DNA of 64,000 nucleotides, taken from Dactylorhiza incarnata. Taxonomy: Eukaryota > Streptophyta > Magnoliopsida > Asparagales > Orchidaceae. The DNA lies in NCBI GenBank assembly GCA_033032865.1, contig JAWHQI010000064.1, forward strand, positions 4,526,001-4,590,000, read 5' to 3'. The translations under genes were made by a program, and so were the position numbers. Positions 1 to 12,100 of this stretch are shown piece by piece. The number at the start of each line of letters is the position of its first letter. The first letter of the stretch is position 1. The notes beneath the pieces are model-generated. The model had not been told where the DNA came from. It was given only the letters and a program-made list of their open reading frames with translations, and did no database searches.

Positions 1-39
1 GAAATTTTAACCAGTGATTTAGATATATATGAAGAGTTC

Positions 40-40
<1 letters not shown>

Positions 41-77
<37 letters not shown>
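41..77. repeat. Homopolymer C tract
   Basis: An uninterrupted run of about 37 C followed by a short A run. It lies in otherwise AT-rich sequence with no gene. The exact length in such a tract is uncertain because sequencing and assembly often miscount it. Confidence 0.9.
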
Positions 78-79
<2 letters not shown>

Positions 80-86
80 AAAAAAA

Positions 87-636
87 TTTAGGGGGTGTTT
101 AGAGTTATACAACTCCTTAAATACCAAAATTTACTTTTACTAATAAATGGAATAACTCAATGGATACACATCCAAAAATTCTCAAATTTAAACCCTAGGT
201 GTATCCTCATACCATGCATGCATGGTAGAAATTTCAAGGGATTTGATTTAGCCATTTAAAAGTTATAGCATATTTAATTTCCGCCCTACACAAGGAGCAG
301 TCCTAGGCAAATGGGTGCCCTGATGTCCACAGTACACCAAATCAGATGATTCAAGTGGCAAATGAAAGTAGACTCCTAGAGCTACAAAAGTTATCTCTGC
401 CTTTTTTTGCAAATATGGCATCTAGGGCCTTTAGTTTTTGCATGCAAACCACTGCATATTCAAGTTTTGACCAACCTCACAAGAATGACTACTGTGGATC
501 CCACAGTGGTCCAAATGACTTGATCTAAATTTCTACTGAAAGTAGACATCCATATCTACAAATCTTGTCTCTGGTCATTTTTCATAATAAGGCCTCTAAA
601 GGCCTCTAAATAATTAAACAAACTATGAAACAAAGG
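87..636. other. AT-rich stretch without a recognisable gene
   Basis: I see only short open frames here (the longest about 60 codons, at 346-528) with no recognisable domain. The segment may be the far end of the LTR-like sequence that follows, because Del/Tekay-type LTRs can exceed 2 kb. Nothing inside it proves that. Confidence 0.4.
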
Positions 637-671
637 TGTGACAGAAATTCACATTAATTCAGATTAATATT

Positions 672-692
672 CATATATATATATATATATAC
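672..692. repeat. (AT)n microsatellite
   Basis: About ten alternating AT units lie near the left end of the LTR-like segment. Confidence 0.9.
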
Positions 693-1549
693 ATAAATCA
701 AATCACGCACAAATCCTGACGCAAGATCGACGGCGCCCCTTCATCGTCCCCGACAGCCAACGGCTGCGATTGATCCCGCCTGGGCCGACTTCCCCGGTCA
801 TTTCCCGGCCATCCACGGCCCACCACCGCCGGCCACCGCCTCCACCACCTCCGTTGAGGTGGTGGCCATCGATTGACGGCGGCACGACCGCCTGAGAGCC
901 CGTCTCCGGCGATCCCGAGCAAGAAAAAGAGCTCGGTAAAACTCCCTCGATCTCACATGGGATCGGGCTCAATTGAGCCCGATTTCTCTCCTAGATGAAT
1001 CTAGATACTAGCACAGAGGGAGAGGGGGAGAAATCGTACCTGAAGGCGAGCTTGGCGGCGTGTATGGTGGTGGTGCGGCATGTGGTGGCGAGCTCTGGCG
1101 ATCCTCCTTAAAAACCCGATTCTCCACCGTTTGTCTTACTGTAAAGGGCTAGCTCCACTCCTCTCGACCCTCTGAAGCTGATGGAAGGGTTCGTTTGGGC
1201 TGATATGAGCTGTACACATGGTTTTGGACTTTGTAAATTCCGGCCCCAACATTGGAAGCTCCTCCTTGCCGCCACGTGTCACTGCTTCAGCTGGAATTCG
1301 GCTGAGGAGTTAATGGGGAGCTCATCTCTATCCTTGGGCAGAGGAATGGAGGGCCACATGGCCTCCATTCCCAAATTTCTTCTTGTCCTTAATGGAGGAA
1401 GGGGGAAATTCCACTTTTGCCCCCATGCATGTCTTTGCATGTTGGAAATAGGGGGCAAGGCTGGTCATTTGACCTATGGGCTTCAGAATGGGCTTTGGGT
1501 GAGGGCCTTAATCTATTGGAATTTGGATTAATTTCAAATAAGCCCATTT

Positions 1550-2060
1550 TAGCCAACATTGACCCTATGTTGACTTTTGGGTTGACCTAGTCAATTGGGT
1601 GTGTTGACTGATCCAATGTGTTGACATTGAGTCCAGTGACACCATCCAAGGTTGGTTGAGTCATGGTGAAGACCTAAGTGAGCCAATTTGACCCAAAGGT
1701 GTGATTTTGACCAAAATTGGGGGAATGTTGACTTTGGTCAAATTGGTCACATTGTTGACCCCATGATGGAGCTTTTGGGTCAATTAGGTCCCCTATGATG
1801 TTCTAAGACTAGGGGTGAGGTCAATTTCATGCTTTGGGGTTCAATTGAACTTATTGGGGAGGATTTGACCTATGTTGACCCAAGTTTGACTTTGGTCAAA
1901 TTGGGTCAATTGGTGACCCCATGATGGGGTTTTTGGGTCTATTGCATTCCTTGGAGTGTTTATCATCTATTGGAGGAGTCAATTTGCAAGTGTGAGTTCA
2001 TGTTGAGCTAGTTTGACCTAGGTTGACTTGAGCCTTATAGTAGACCACATGAGAGTTCAC
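1550..2060. promoter_or_regulatory. Cluster of TTGAC (W-box core) motifs
   Basis: More than ten TTGAC or GTCAA motifs occur in about 500 bases, many as TTGACC or TTTGACC and alternating in orientation. TTGAC is the core bound by plant WRKY factors. The repetition may instead come from degenerate duplication of a GGTCAATTG-type unit, so regulatory function is only inferred. Confidence 0.35.
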
Positions 2061-2168
2061 CTAACCCTATGTGTCCTAAGGCTGCAATCTAGCTCAAACC
2101 CACCACACTCACCACTTGTCTCACCCTAAATTGGAGTTAGGGGGTCTAGTAGGAAATGAGATGTTACA

Positions 2169-2825
2169 TGTCGTCTTGCAGAAGTACCTTGTCAAAGTAA
2201 AAGAATTGATTGGAGGCTTCCAATCCTTCTTCGTATAACATGTACCGAGAGAGGAGAACTCGACAGCAGATCGTTTGGCTAAGTATGGACCGAGGGCTGG
2301 AGGGACTATCACGGAGTTGTTCCGACCGTCTATCGAAGAAGGTGAGATGATGGAGATCGAGCAGCGCCCTTCGTGGATGGATCTGTTCGCAGCATTCCTA
2401 TCCACCGGACACCTCCCTGCGGATGACGGGGATCAAAGGAAGTTTCGATACAAGGCATCATACTACTTATTGCAAGATGAGGAGCTATATCGTAAGACCA
2501 TCTCGGGCCCCCTGGCCAGATGCGTCTCTGAAGACGAAGTACCTCGAGTGATGGAAGAGATTCACTCGGGAGAGCGCGGAAGTCATTCTGGGACTCGCAC
2601 TTTGGAGCAGAGAATCCCGAGGCATGGCTATTTCTGGCCTACTATCCATAAGGACGCAGAGACCTTCTCAAAAAAGTGTCAGAAGTGCCAGTTATTCGCC
2701 CCCCTTCAGTTGCAGCCGGCCCAACAACTTCGCTCGATCACTGCCCTGTGGCCGTTCGCTATCTGGGGAATGGATTTGATAGGTACCTTTCCTTCAGCCA
2801 GTGGCCAGAGGAAGTTCGTTCTCGT
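2169..2825 (+). pseudogene. Outer Tat-type gypsy pol, 5' fragment (RNase H end, integrase start)
   Basis: The frame resembles the inner element's pol. It covers the end of the second, archaeal-type RNase H (HVPREEN...ADRLA), the linker, the H2C2 zinc finger of integrase (HSGERGSHSG with KKCQKCQLF) and the first catalytic Asp in WGMDLIG. A TAA at 2236-2238 interrupts the frame. The 5' part of the element (LTR, gag, protease, reverse transcriptase) is absent because sequence left of 2169 is unrelated. The fragment stops at the CTCGT target site of the inner element and resumes at 15397. It is clearly non-functional. Confidence 0.88.
2821..2825. repeat. Left target-site duplication of the inner Tat element (CTCGT)
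   Basis: CTCGT precedes the left LTR and recurs at 15392-15396 just after the right LTR. The interrupted integrase frame continues across the two sites, which confirms the insertion. Confidence 0.93.
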
Positions 2826-3522
2826 TGTTGAAACCAGCAACTGGTCTCTTGAGTTCGGACCCACTGGGGGTGTAGCCGATGCTTATTTCTCCCTCACTAG
2901 ACTCTCTTGACGGTGGATGCTGGAAACGGAATAGACCCAAGGCTGAAGCGAGGAGGTCCCGCCACACACCCGGAAGATCTTTGAGAGCTTCCCCTCCCAA
3001 ACCAAAGCTCAACCGAGCACCTTGGAGGGCACTGGATGCCAACCAAAACTAGCCTAGAGGAGAGGATTCTCTAAAATCGGATCTCCTCCAAGGTGCCCTT
3101 AAGGGTCTATTTATAGTTTTCCTAGGCTGGTCTGTAAATAGCCTGAATCCGCCTTTTAATTTTACTAACCGCACCCCAAACTGGTCTGCTAATAGCCTAA
3201 CTCCGCTGTTCCGAAGGGCTATTTGCAGCCCACCAGGGGTATTATGGTCATTTTCCCCTCACACCCATTTGGGCGAATGATCCGTGAGGGCACCATTCGC
3301 TGGGCATCCGCCTGGCTGTGCGAATGCCCATGCTTCTGGGCGAATGGTCCGTGAGGGCACCACTCGCCTAGCGCCCTCTCTCCTACAGCTTACCCCCACC
3401 AATCTGGGGGCATTTTTTCCTTCCTTGGCCTGGGCGAGTGACCCGGCGAATGATCCGGACGACCCAGGTTTTGCCAGTTGGCTGGGGGGGGGGGGGGGCA
3501 CTCGGCGAATACGAGTTGTACA
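2826..3522 (-). repeat. 3' LTR of inner Tat element
   Basis: Its partner is 14699-15391. On the element's strand a TATA box (CTATAAATAG) lies at 3107-3116. A G run at 3484-3498 is longer than its counterpart in the other LTR. The purine-rich stretch just inside (minus strand of about 3523-3540, AAAGAGCGGGGATTG) is a good polypurine tract and matches the one beside the outer element's 3' LTR. Confidence 0.93.
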
Positions 3523-3635
3523 CAATCCCCGCTCTTTACAAGCGGTTCCTACGGTCGTAAAGAACAGTCCAACCCTGTATTCGGTGAGTGCTTGCTGACT
3601 GGATCCACAAGATTCCGTGGGTCCCACCGCCACCT

Positions 3636-3645
3636 TATATATATA
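3636..3645 (+). promoter_or_regulatory. TATA box of antisense gene 1 (inner element)
   Basis: A TATATATATA stretch about 70 bases upstream of the ATG at 3708, oriented with the antisense gene and against gag-pol. The outer element has an equivalent TATA box 5' of its homologous gene. Confidence 0.55.
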
Positions 3646-3707
3646 CCCTCATGTCAGGTTTCTCTGGACCACTCCCTCATCTCGGCTCGGAGTTTCTCCA
3701 CTTCCTA

Positions 3708-5017
3708 ATGTCTTTCCACAAACCTTCTGCGAAACCCCTCTCGCGAGAGATGATCGACCGCCTGGCTGCGGCTCAAGCTGCAACGGCCCCCAGGGCATCC
3801 AAATTTGCTCCCTGGCTGATGTCTAAACGGGATCCGAGCGCCCCCTATGTCTCGCGTCGAGCCAAGACGATTCGGCTGAATCGTCAGAGAGGCGAGACTG
3901 CCTCGGAGTCTCCGACGGATACTCCACCGGCGAACACGATGGCGGATGCCCTTCCGGACCCCGCGGTGTTGGTATGAGGATTCTTCCTGTCTCCATTTAG
4001 TTCTTGTCCTTTACCCTGCGCTTATTCCGACCATTCGCAGGGGGCTTTGGTACCTCAGGACGGCCATGGGGCCGTTTTGAGCAGTGCGGTGGTGCCCCCT
4101 CCCGCGGACGAGGTACCTCCTCCCGATCTGGATCTTGCTCCTCCGCCTCCTCCTGGGGAGACTGTACCCCAACCCCGTGAGTTGCGAACCTTCTCGCTTT
4201 TTCCTTTTATGTCGTCGGCTACTAATCATTACCTTTTCGCAGCCCTCAACCCTGACGTCCCGCTGCGGGACTCCATTCCTCCCAGTCCCCCTGCTCAGGT
4301 GAACCCCGCTGTTACCGCGAATGAACGGAGGGTCTCCCCTGAGCGAGAGCTGGATCAGCCTCTCCGTGCTGATGACCGTGCGGATGCTCCGGCTCCTTCT
4401 TCACAGCCTTACCGTCCAGGAAAGGGAAAGGTCTTACCTCCCGCCTGGCTGTTTGGGTCGCACCCCCATTCGTCTCGTCCTTCGGGTCACCCGGATCCCA
4501 TCCCAGGTCAGTTCACTCACCCGCCTCTATTGCACTCACATACTTTATCACCGCTAATCCTAGTTGTAACTCCGCAGGCTATCGAGAAGCCTCCCCCTTC
4601 GACTCCTACTACGAGGGGGGAGAGGGAATGCTCTCGCCTCTCCCTTCCCCTGGGGATCTTGCTGACTTCCTGGGTGATTCCTCGGATCACGCGACCCTGA
4701 AGGATCGGATCTCGGAGGTCCTGGGGAAGCTCATCCACATCCAGCGAAACGTGGCCAGCCAGGTGGACGACGTGCGGCTGAGAGTCGCGCGTGAGTTGAA
4801 AGACCTTCGACGAAGTCACTCGCATCTTCTCGCGGAGGTGGAGCGGCTAGGGGGTGAGGGAGGGGAGTTGTCTCCCGGAACACACGCCGCGCGAGCCCGG
4901 GACCAACTTCAGCTGGCTTCCCATGAGATCACCAATATGCTCGCTTATTACCGCCCGCGAATGCCCATGGAAGCTGGATCGCGAAAGCGAGGTCGGTGGA
5001 TCTGGGAGGAGACCTGA
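3708..5017 (+). CDS. Tat antisense gene 1: four-exon, proline-rich, coiled-coil protein
   Basis: Four exons join in frame: 3708-3971, 4041-4176, 4243-4506 and 4578-5017 (1104 bases, 367 residues). Each intron (69, 66 and 71 bases) has GT donors and CGCAG or CCGCAG acceptors, and phases match at every junction. The ATG (MSFHKPSAKPLSREM) follows a TATA box. The middle is rich in Pro, Ala and Ser with an acidic PPP-rich segment. The last exon (DRISEVLGKLIHIQRN onward) is heptad-like and probably a coiled coil. I know no named domain. Extra antisense frames between pol and the 3' LTR are described for Tat elements, but the function is unknown. It is intact here, while the outer element's homologue is broken. 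Splice sites are predicted, not shown. Confidence 0.68.
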
Positions 5018-5345
5018 CCTACCCAACGTCCACCCCTCTTATTGTTTTCTTTTCTTACTTTATGCTGTGAATGTTGAACGTTATTTTTCTGTAATAATTT
5101 CTCTATGCTTTGCGAATGCTTCTTTATTCGTTTTTCGTATCTCATAGCTTTGCTTGGGTATTGCCGAGTGATAACTTATAGCCGGATGCTCTTCCAACCT
5201 CGTTGCGTAGCCGCGGAATGAATAGACATAGGGCATTTGCCATTAATGGGCGAGAGGGACCGGCTCGGGCTTCGAGGTGTCGGGAGGGCGCGATGGCTAT
5301 CCGCACACCCGAGGTCTCGAAAGTCCAAACGCCGTTTAGTCCCTC

Positions 5346-5353
5346 TATAAATA
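5346..5353 (+). promoter_or_regulatory. TATA box of antisense gene 2 (inner element)
   Basis: TATAAATA lies about 115 bases upstream of the ATG at 5463, followed by a pyrimidine-rich leader. The outer element has the same motif (20013-20020, minus strand) at about the same distance from the homologous gene. Confidence 0.65.
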
Positions 5354-5462
5354 GGTCTTTCAACCACCGTATTAAATACCTAACCATCCGCTCTCTTTCC
5401 TTGCGCTAGCACTCGCGCTTCTTCCTTATCTGTTGCCCCTCTTTCCTTCTTTACTCGCAAAA

Positions 5463-7382
5463 ATGGGTGGCGATGCGGAAGGCCGGGCCAAGTGCGCCAG
5501 CGCATTCGCCAACCACGTTTTTGATTCCTGCGACCTCTCTAAGGAGGCCTACCTGACTGCCGTCGCCGACTACGTCCCGCCGGGTTTCGAGGCGCGAAAG
5601 CCCAGGCCGGATGAGCGCCTGAATTCCCTCTCGCCTTGTGCTCTTGCGATCCCGCTAGAGCATTTCGAGGTGGGGTTTCGCCTCCCGATCTGGCCGGAAC
5701 TCCGCCAGACCTTCAGGTACTACGGGGTCGTGCCTGGCCAGCCCAACCCCAACTCCATCGCTATGTTGGTTGGGTACGCGAGCTACCTGCGAGAGGAGGG
5801 AATCGAGTTCTCGCTGCCCGTCTTCCGCAAGCTCTATACCTTTCGCTGCACCCATGGTATCTCGTTCTTCTCGGGACTGAGCCCCCTAAAGCACTACGGG
5901 CTCCCGAACAAGAACCATGACTGGGTTCGCCGCTTTATTTTTGTAAGCGGGAGCCTGGGGAACACTCTTCTCGCGCCGGTGCAGGAGGAGGAGTCAACCT
6001 TCCGCCCCCCGACCCTAGGGGGGCACGAGGCCAAACTTCACCAGTACATCCTGGAGCACGGGATGGATCTCTTCCATCTCCGGCGAAACGTCAACTCGCT
6101 TCCACCCATTCCGCAGGGCGAGGGTAAGTGTTCGAGACTTCATTCGCTTTCGCTTTGTGATTTTTACATCATTCGCTAGAACCATTGGTTATATTATGCA
6201 GGTGTGCGCCACTTTCCCCTTCATCCGCCGCGTCCTTCCGGGTCTACCCTCTCTCTCGCACAGGCCGCCGCGGATGCCTGTCGGGAGGAACCTTCTTCCT
6301 CCAAGCCTGGCGGAAAGAAGCGCAAGCCAGCGGTGCTGACCTCTTCCTCTTCCAAGAAGCCCAAAAACCCCCCCTCCGCCAAGGGGAAGGGGGTCCTGGA
6401 CGAGACCCTCGGGGCGGATGCTCAGATCCAAGCCCTAGGGACGAGTGCGCCAGGAGAGACCACCCCTCGCGCGGGACTGTCGTTGCCGCCGCCCCCACTT
6501 CCCAGGGACCATCGCAACTTACCAAGCGGCGAGAAGTACAGGGACCCCTCGGGGGCTCCCCTGGTGAAGTGGGACAAGAATGCTAACTGGGTCTCGCTCT
6601 CCACCCTCCATCCGTCGTGGATAGAGAGCGATCTCGCCAGCGGTGAGGCTTACGCCATCGCGTATGCCCTCTACGGCCGAGAAGACGCCGAAGTCTATGA
6701 TGCCGAGACGACCCAGGTTCTCGCTCATGAGAGTGCCAGGGCCATGCTGCGGGCGCTCGAGCTCGCGCACATGTCTTCGCGCCGGAGCATCAAACTGGCG
6801 CGGGACTTGGCGGCGGTTGAGGAGTCCCGATCCGTTGCTTCTACTGAGGCGATGGAGCTTAGGACTAAGCTGGCGGCTGCGGAGACTCTTCTCGCCAACC
6901 GCCCTGTCGCAGAGGTATGTTTTCTCCTTTCCCGCGAGTGACTTGTTGCCGATTGACAACTTTATTCTTACTACCCTTGTTATTAATTTCAGGATACCAC
7001 GGTTGCCGAGATGCTCCGCGCTCGGGTGGCCGGCCTTGAGGATGAAATCCGTCTGGCCAAAGCCGAAGTCCAGTGATTGCGAGAGGCTGGTGCGTCAGCA
7101 CTCGACCCGGGGAGCGGGGGCCATTTTTATCCCCATCACGAGTTGGAGCAGCTGATGCAAGAGAACGCGCAGAATGCCGTCAAACATGCGCTGCAGGTGC
7201 TGCGGCGAGTGGGATACCTGAAGGCGGAAGCCGAACGCCTTTCCGCTCGCCAAGTCGTCCCCGAGCTTTACATTCCAATCCCCTTTCCTGAGGACGACCA
7301 CGTCGAGCCGCGAGAAGACGCCCTCACCCCAGACTCTGGCGAGAACGACGGATCTTCAAGCGAGAAATCTGCTGATCCTTGA
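5463..7382 (+). CDS. Tat antisense gene 2: three-exon protein with 'putative gypsy-type transposon' domain
   Basis: Exons 5463-6123, 6202-6914 and 6993-7382 (introns GTAAGT...TGCAG of 78 bases and GTATGT...TTCAG of 78 bases) join in frame to 588 codons. Residues about 45-160 (EHFEVGFRLPIWPELRQ, YYGVVPGQPNPNSIAML, then LPVFRKLYTFR) resemble the plant family PF04195 (Transposase_28), whose function is unknown despite the name. A Lys/Ser/Pro-rich linker, a conserved block ending in AYALYGREDAEVYD, a helical coiled-coil-like region and an acidic Ser-rich tail follow. A TGA at 7074-7076 breaks the frame in exon 3, and the same frame continues open to 7382, so it is probably a point nonsense change. 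The outer element's homologue has the same exon number, an exon 1 of equal length (661 bases) and the same intron phases. Confidence 0.72.
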
Positions 7383-7807
7383 GAAGGGCCACTTATATTT
7401 TCTCTTTTTGCATTTATCATTTTGACTGTAATCTTGAACGGGCGAGTGCCTTTAAAAGATGTATATATTGGCTACAATTTGTGTTATTCTAAGCTTTCCT
7501 CTCATTCGCTGCTATACCTCGTTAGGCTCATTAGGACGTTGATTCTTCTTATTCGCCGCCACACCTCGTTAGGCTCATTAGGACGTTAGGTCGTGATGCG
7601 ACTGTCTTGGCCACCCCGCGAATGCTCGAAGATAACTTAGGTCGGTCGTTCCCCTTCGATCTCTCGCTACCAAGTGAACCTTACCATTCGCGTATCACGG
7701 GGTTTCGCTTAGGTAGTCAAGAGAGTGGGGTGTGATCCTCTCTCCGGCGCGTGGTCTTTGCGAATGCTCTTGAGATCATCTCTTGAGAACTTAGAGCCCG
7801 CCACCGG
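7383..7807. other. Non-coding spacer with a short duplication
   Basis: There is no credible frame. A segment of about 50 bases containing CCTCGTTAGGCTCATTAGG occurs twice in tandem (about 7515-7590). The segment separates antisense gene 2 from the minisatellite and is part of the element's 3' untranslated zone. Confidence 0.6.
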
Positions 7808-9095
7808 GTGAGCCTTCGGACCTGCCAGCTAGATGGGAGCCTGGACAGCGGGTCTGCTCGGGGCCAACCTCTTGAACATAGAACCTGCCGCCGAGTGAGC
7901 CTTCGGACCTGCCAGCTAGATGGGAGCCTGGACAGCGGGTCTGCTCGGGGCCAACCTCTGGAACATAGAACCTGCCACCGAGTGAGCCTTCGGACCTGCC
8001 AGCTAGATGAGAGCCTGGACAGCGGGTCTGCTCGGGGCCATCCTCTGGAACATAGAACCTGCCACCGAGTGAGCCTTCGGACCTGCCAGCTAGATGAGAG
8101 CCTGGACAGCGGGTCTGCTCGGGGCCAACCTCTGGAACATAGAACCTGCCACCGAGTGAGCCTTCGGACCTGCCAGCTAGATGGGAGCCTGGACAGCGGG
8201 TCTGCTCGGGGCCAACCTCTGGAACATAGAACCTGCCACCGAGTGAGCCTTCGGACCTGCCAGCTAGATGGGAGCCTGGACAGCGGGTCTGCTCGGGGCC
8301 AACCTCTGGAACATAGAACCTGCCACCGAGTGAGCCTTCGGACCTGCCAGCTAGATGAGAGCCTGGACAGCGGGTCTGCTCGGGGCCAACCTCTGGAACA
8401 TAGAACCTGCCACCGAGTGAGCCTTCGGACCTGCCAGCTAGATGGGAGCCTGGACAGCGGGTCTGCTCGGGGCCAACCTCTGGAACATAGAACCTGCCAC
8501 CGAGTGAGCCTTCGGACCTGCCAGCTAGATGGGAGCCTGGACAGCGGGTCTGCTCGGGGCCAACCTCTGGAACATAGAACCTGCCACCGAGTGAGCCTTC
8601 GGACCTGCCAGCTAGATGGGAGCCTGGACAGCGGGTCTGCTCGGGGCCAACCTCTGGAACATAGAACCTGCCACCGAGTGAGCCTTCGGACCCGCCAGCT
8701 AGATGAGAGCCTGGATAGCGGGTCTGCTCGGGGCCAACCTCTGGAACATAGAACCTGCCACCGAGTGAGCCTTCGGACCTGCCAGCTAGATGAGAGCCTG
8801 GACAGCGGGTCTGCTCGGGGCCAACCTCTGGAACATAGAACCTGCCACCGAGTGAGCCTTCGGACCTGCCAGCTAGATGAGAGCCTGGACAGCGGGTCTG
8901 CTCGGGGCCAACCTCTGGAACATAGAACCTGCCACCGAGTGAGCCTTCGGACCTGCCAGCTAGATGGGAGCCTGGACAGCGGGTCTGCTCGGGGCCAACC
9001 TCTGGAACATAGAACCTGCCACCGAGTGAGTCTTCGGACCTGCCAGCTAGATGGGAGCCTGGACAGCGGGTCTGCTCGGGGCCAACCTTTTGAAC
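7808..9095. repeat. 87-bp minisatellite, about 15 copies
   Basis: The unit is 87 bases and repeats with few differences, such as GATGGGAGC/GATGAGAGC alternation, one CATCC variant and one CCCGCC variant. Because 87 is divisible by three and the unit lacks stops in several frames, 444-473-codon open frames arise on both strands. They are artefacts of the period. Tandem arrays in the 3' untranslated region of Tat elements are a known source of plant satellites. Confidence 0.97.
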
Positions 9096-9189
9096 GTCCA
9101 GGGTCTCTCCTGCGAGATGTAGCATCATTTTCATACACTTAGTTTAAACAAAATGTTTTCATTCAAAAAACCATCATTATTACATGGTA

Positions 9190-12100
9190 CTAAGGATAAA
9201 AACGTTTAAGGTCGTCGCCGCTCCATGTGTGGCTGAGGGGTTGGCCCTCCACATTTTGAAGGCGATACCCCCCAGACTTTAGTGCCTCTTCCACGACATA
9301 GGGGCCTTCCCAGTTGGGGTTAAGTTTTCCCACCGCGGCGGACCTCCCAGTCGCGTCGACCTTCTTGAGTACCAGATCTCCCTTCTCGAACTGCTTGATC
9401 CTGACGTGCCTGTCGAAATACTTGGCCATCCGCCGCTTGACCTCTTCTTGATGGATGGCTGCTCGATCCCGGGCTTCTTCGATGAGGTCGAGGGAGAGCC
9501 GCAACTCCTCCTCGTTCTCGGCTCTCCAATCTTCCTCTCCATTTGTGGCGGCCTTTACCCGTGGTGTCATAACCTCGAACTCTATGAGGATGACGGCCTC
9601 GCAGCCGTGAGAGAGCTTGAAAGGGGTCTCTCCCGTGGCAGTGTTGGGGGTGGTTCTTAAAGCCCATAGGACCGAGGGGAGCTGTTCCACCCAATTGCCT
9701 TTGAGATTTTCCACCTTCTTCTTGAGCAAGTTCACGATGACCTTGTTCGCCGCCTCCACCTGCCCGTTGCTCCTGGGATGGTGAACGGACGCAAACCTGA
9801 GGTCTATCCCCAACTGGCCACAGAAGCTGATGAATTCCTCGCTTGCGAACTGCGGTCCATTATCCGTGACTATGGCCTGCGGAAGCCCGTGTCGACAAAT
9901 GATCTCCCCCCATACGAAGTTGCGGATTACCTGGGAGGTGACCTTAGCCAACGCCTTGACCTCCAACCACTTTGTGAAGTAGTCAATCATGACTAGGAGA
10001 AATCTCCTCTGTCCACTAGCCTGGGGGAAGGGTCCTACCAGATCCATTCCCCATATGGCGAATGGCCAGGGCGCCGTGATACTCTTTAGCCTCTGAGCTG
10101 GCATGAGCTGAAGCGGGGCGAACATTTGGCACTTCTGGCATCTCTTGGCGAAGGCTGCCGCGTCTTTACTTAGGGTTGGCCAGAAGTACCCCTGCCTTAT
10201 TATCCTTGCTTCCAGCATCCTGCTCTCTGAGTGGCTGCCACACTCGCCGGAATGAACTTCTTCCAAGATCCTTGGGACCTCTTCCTCCGAGATGCATCGG
10301 GCCAGGAGGCCCGAGAGGGTCTTCCGATACAAGTCACCCTCCTGGAGCACATAGTAGGCGGACTTATACCGGAAGCGCCTCTGGTCTGGAACTTCTTCCG
10401 GAAATTTTCCCGTTGCAAGGAAGGTGACGAAGGGATCCTTCCAGGAGGGCCGCTGTTCGACTTCCATGAGCTCTCCCTCCTCAATCGAAGGACGGAATAG
10501 GTCCGTCAGGGTCCCCCCGGCTCGTGGACCAGATTTTGCCAACCGATCTGCCGGGGTGCTCTCCTCTCGAGGGACGTGCCGGATGGAGAAAGTTTTGAAC
10601 GTCCCCACGAGACCTTTGACTTTTGCTAAGTACCTCATGAGCACAGGTTCCCTTGTTTCGAACTCTCCCCTTATCTGAGAAGCTATTATCATGGAGTCAG
10701 TGAGGACCTCCACGTCATGGACCCCGAGCTCCCGGGCCAACCGCAGGCCGGCGATTACAGCCTCATACTCCGCCTGGTTGTTGGTGATTGGGAAGTGTAT
10801 CACTAGCGTCTGCTCTATCTTTGCTCCGTGGGGACTCTCCAGCACCACCCCTCCTCCGAGAGAATTCTTGCCCGAAGCCCCATCCACCAGCAGCTTCCAC
10901 GGAACGTGACGAGGGGCTCCGTCTCCTTTCATCTCGGCCACGAAGTCTGTCATGAAATCAGCCACCACCTGCGCCTTCATAGATAATCGAGGGACAAAGG
11001 TGATGTTGAATTCACTTAGCTCTATTGACCATTTTGCGAGTCTTCCTGAGTGTTCCACTCCTTCGAAGATCTGGCGGAGAGGATGATCCGTCACTACTTG
11101 GATCGAATGGGCCTGGAAGTATGGCCTAAGCTTCCTTGCTGCGATGACCAGGGCAAAGGCCAACTTCTCTAAAATTGGGTACCTGAGCTCCGCTTCCCTC
11201 AGGACCCTTCTTACGTAGTAGACTGGCAGCTGCTTCTTGCCTTCCTCCCGAACCAGGACGGAGCTTACGGCCTCCGCCCCGACCCCGAGGTATAGATGTA
11301 GATCCTCCCCCTCTTTGGGACTTTGTAGTAGCGGAGCCTTGGTGAGTTGGCTCTTCAAGGCCTGAAAGGCTTCCTCGCATTCCTTTGTCCACTCAAACTT
11401 CTGGTTGCCTCATAGCGCTTTGAAGAAGGGGGAGCATCTTTCCCCGGCCCGGGAGAGAAACCTGTTCAGCCCGGCGAGTCTTCCGGTCAAGCGCTGAACT
11501 TCCTTGGCGCTTCGTGGCGACCCCAGCTCCATTATAGCCCTAACCTTGTCCGGGTTAGGCTCTACCCCCCAGGGGGTGAGAAGGTGCCCCAGGAACTTCC
11601 CTTTGCTGGCCCCGAACACACACTTCAGGGGGTTCAGGCGCATCTTGTACTTGCGTAGGTTGGCGAAGGTCTCCTCGAGGTCCCGGATGTGAGAGCTCAC
11701 ACACTTGCTCTTTATCATAAGGTCATCCACGTAGACCTCCAGGTTCCTTCCCCTTTGCTTCTTAAATACCCGATCCATCATCTTCTGGTAGGTTGCTCCT
11801 GCATTTTTCAGCCCGAAGGGCATCATCTTATAGCAGTAGCATCCCTCCCTGGTGATGAACGAGACATCTCTGACGTCCGGGGGGTGCATTCTTATTTGGT
11901 GATAACCTGAAAAAGCATCCAAAAAACTCATCATAGAAAAACCGACGGCTGAGTCAACCAACGCGTCGATCCGAGGCAAGGGATAACAATCCTTAGGGCA
12001 GGCCTTATTTAACAACGAAAAGTCCACACACATACGCCAGCGGCCATCGGCCTTTTTTACCATTACGACATTGGAGACCCAGCCTGGATACTAGATCTCC

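Larger units (their letters stand above)
637..2168 (-). mobile_element. Probable gypsy LTR or solo LTR, minus strand
   Basis: Read on the minus strand the segment starts TGTAACATCTC at 2168, and it ends TGTCACA near 637, as gypsy LTRs do. The plus-strand pol frame of the outer Tat element begins abruptly at 2169, so something joined it there. The interior has a GC-rich part (about 700-1130) with splice-like and leader-like sequence, and a part rich in TTGAC/GTCAA. No matching 5-bp target duplication is visible beside 637 and 2168 (AAAGG versus TGTCG). The left end may therefore lie further left, or the copy may be truncated. No primer-binding site was found at the left end. Confidence 0.4.

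Noticed and set aside
637..2168. Perfect solo LTR with target duplication
   Set aside because: The flanks AAAGG and TGTCG do not match and no partner LTR is visible, so only a probable LTR segment is claimed.
7717..9142. Three open frames of 444-473 codons over the 87-bp array
   Set aside because: They exist on both strands, repeat every 29 residues and start or stop just outside the array. They are products of the repeat period, not genes.
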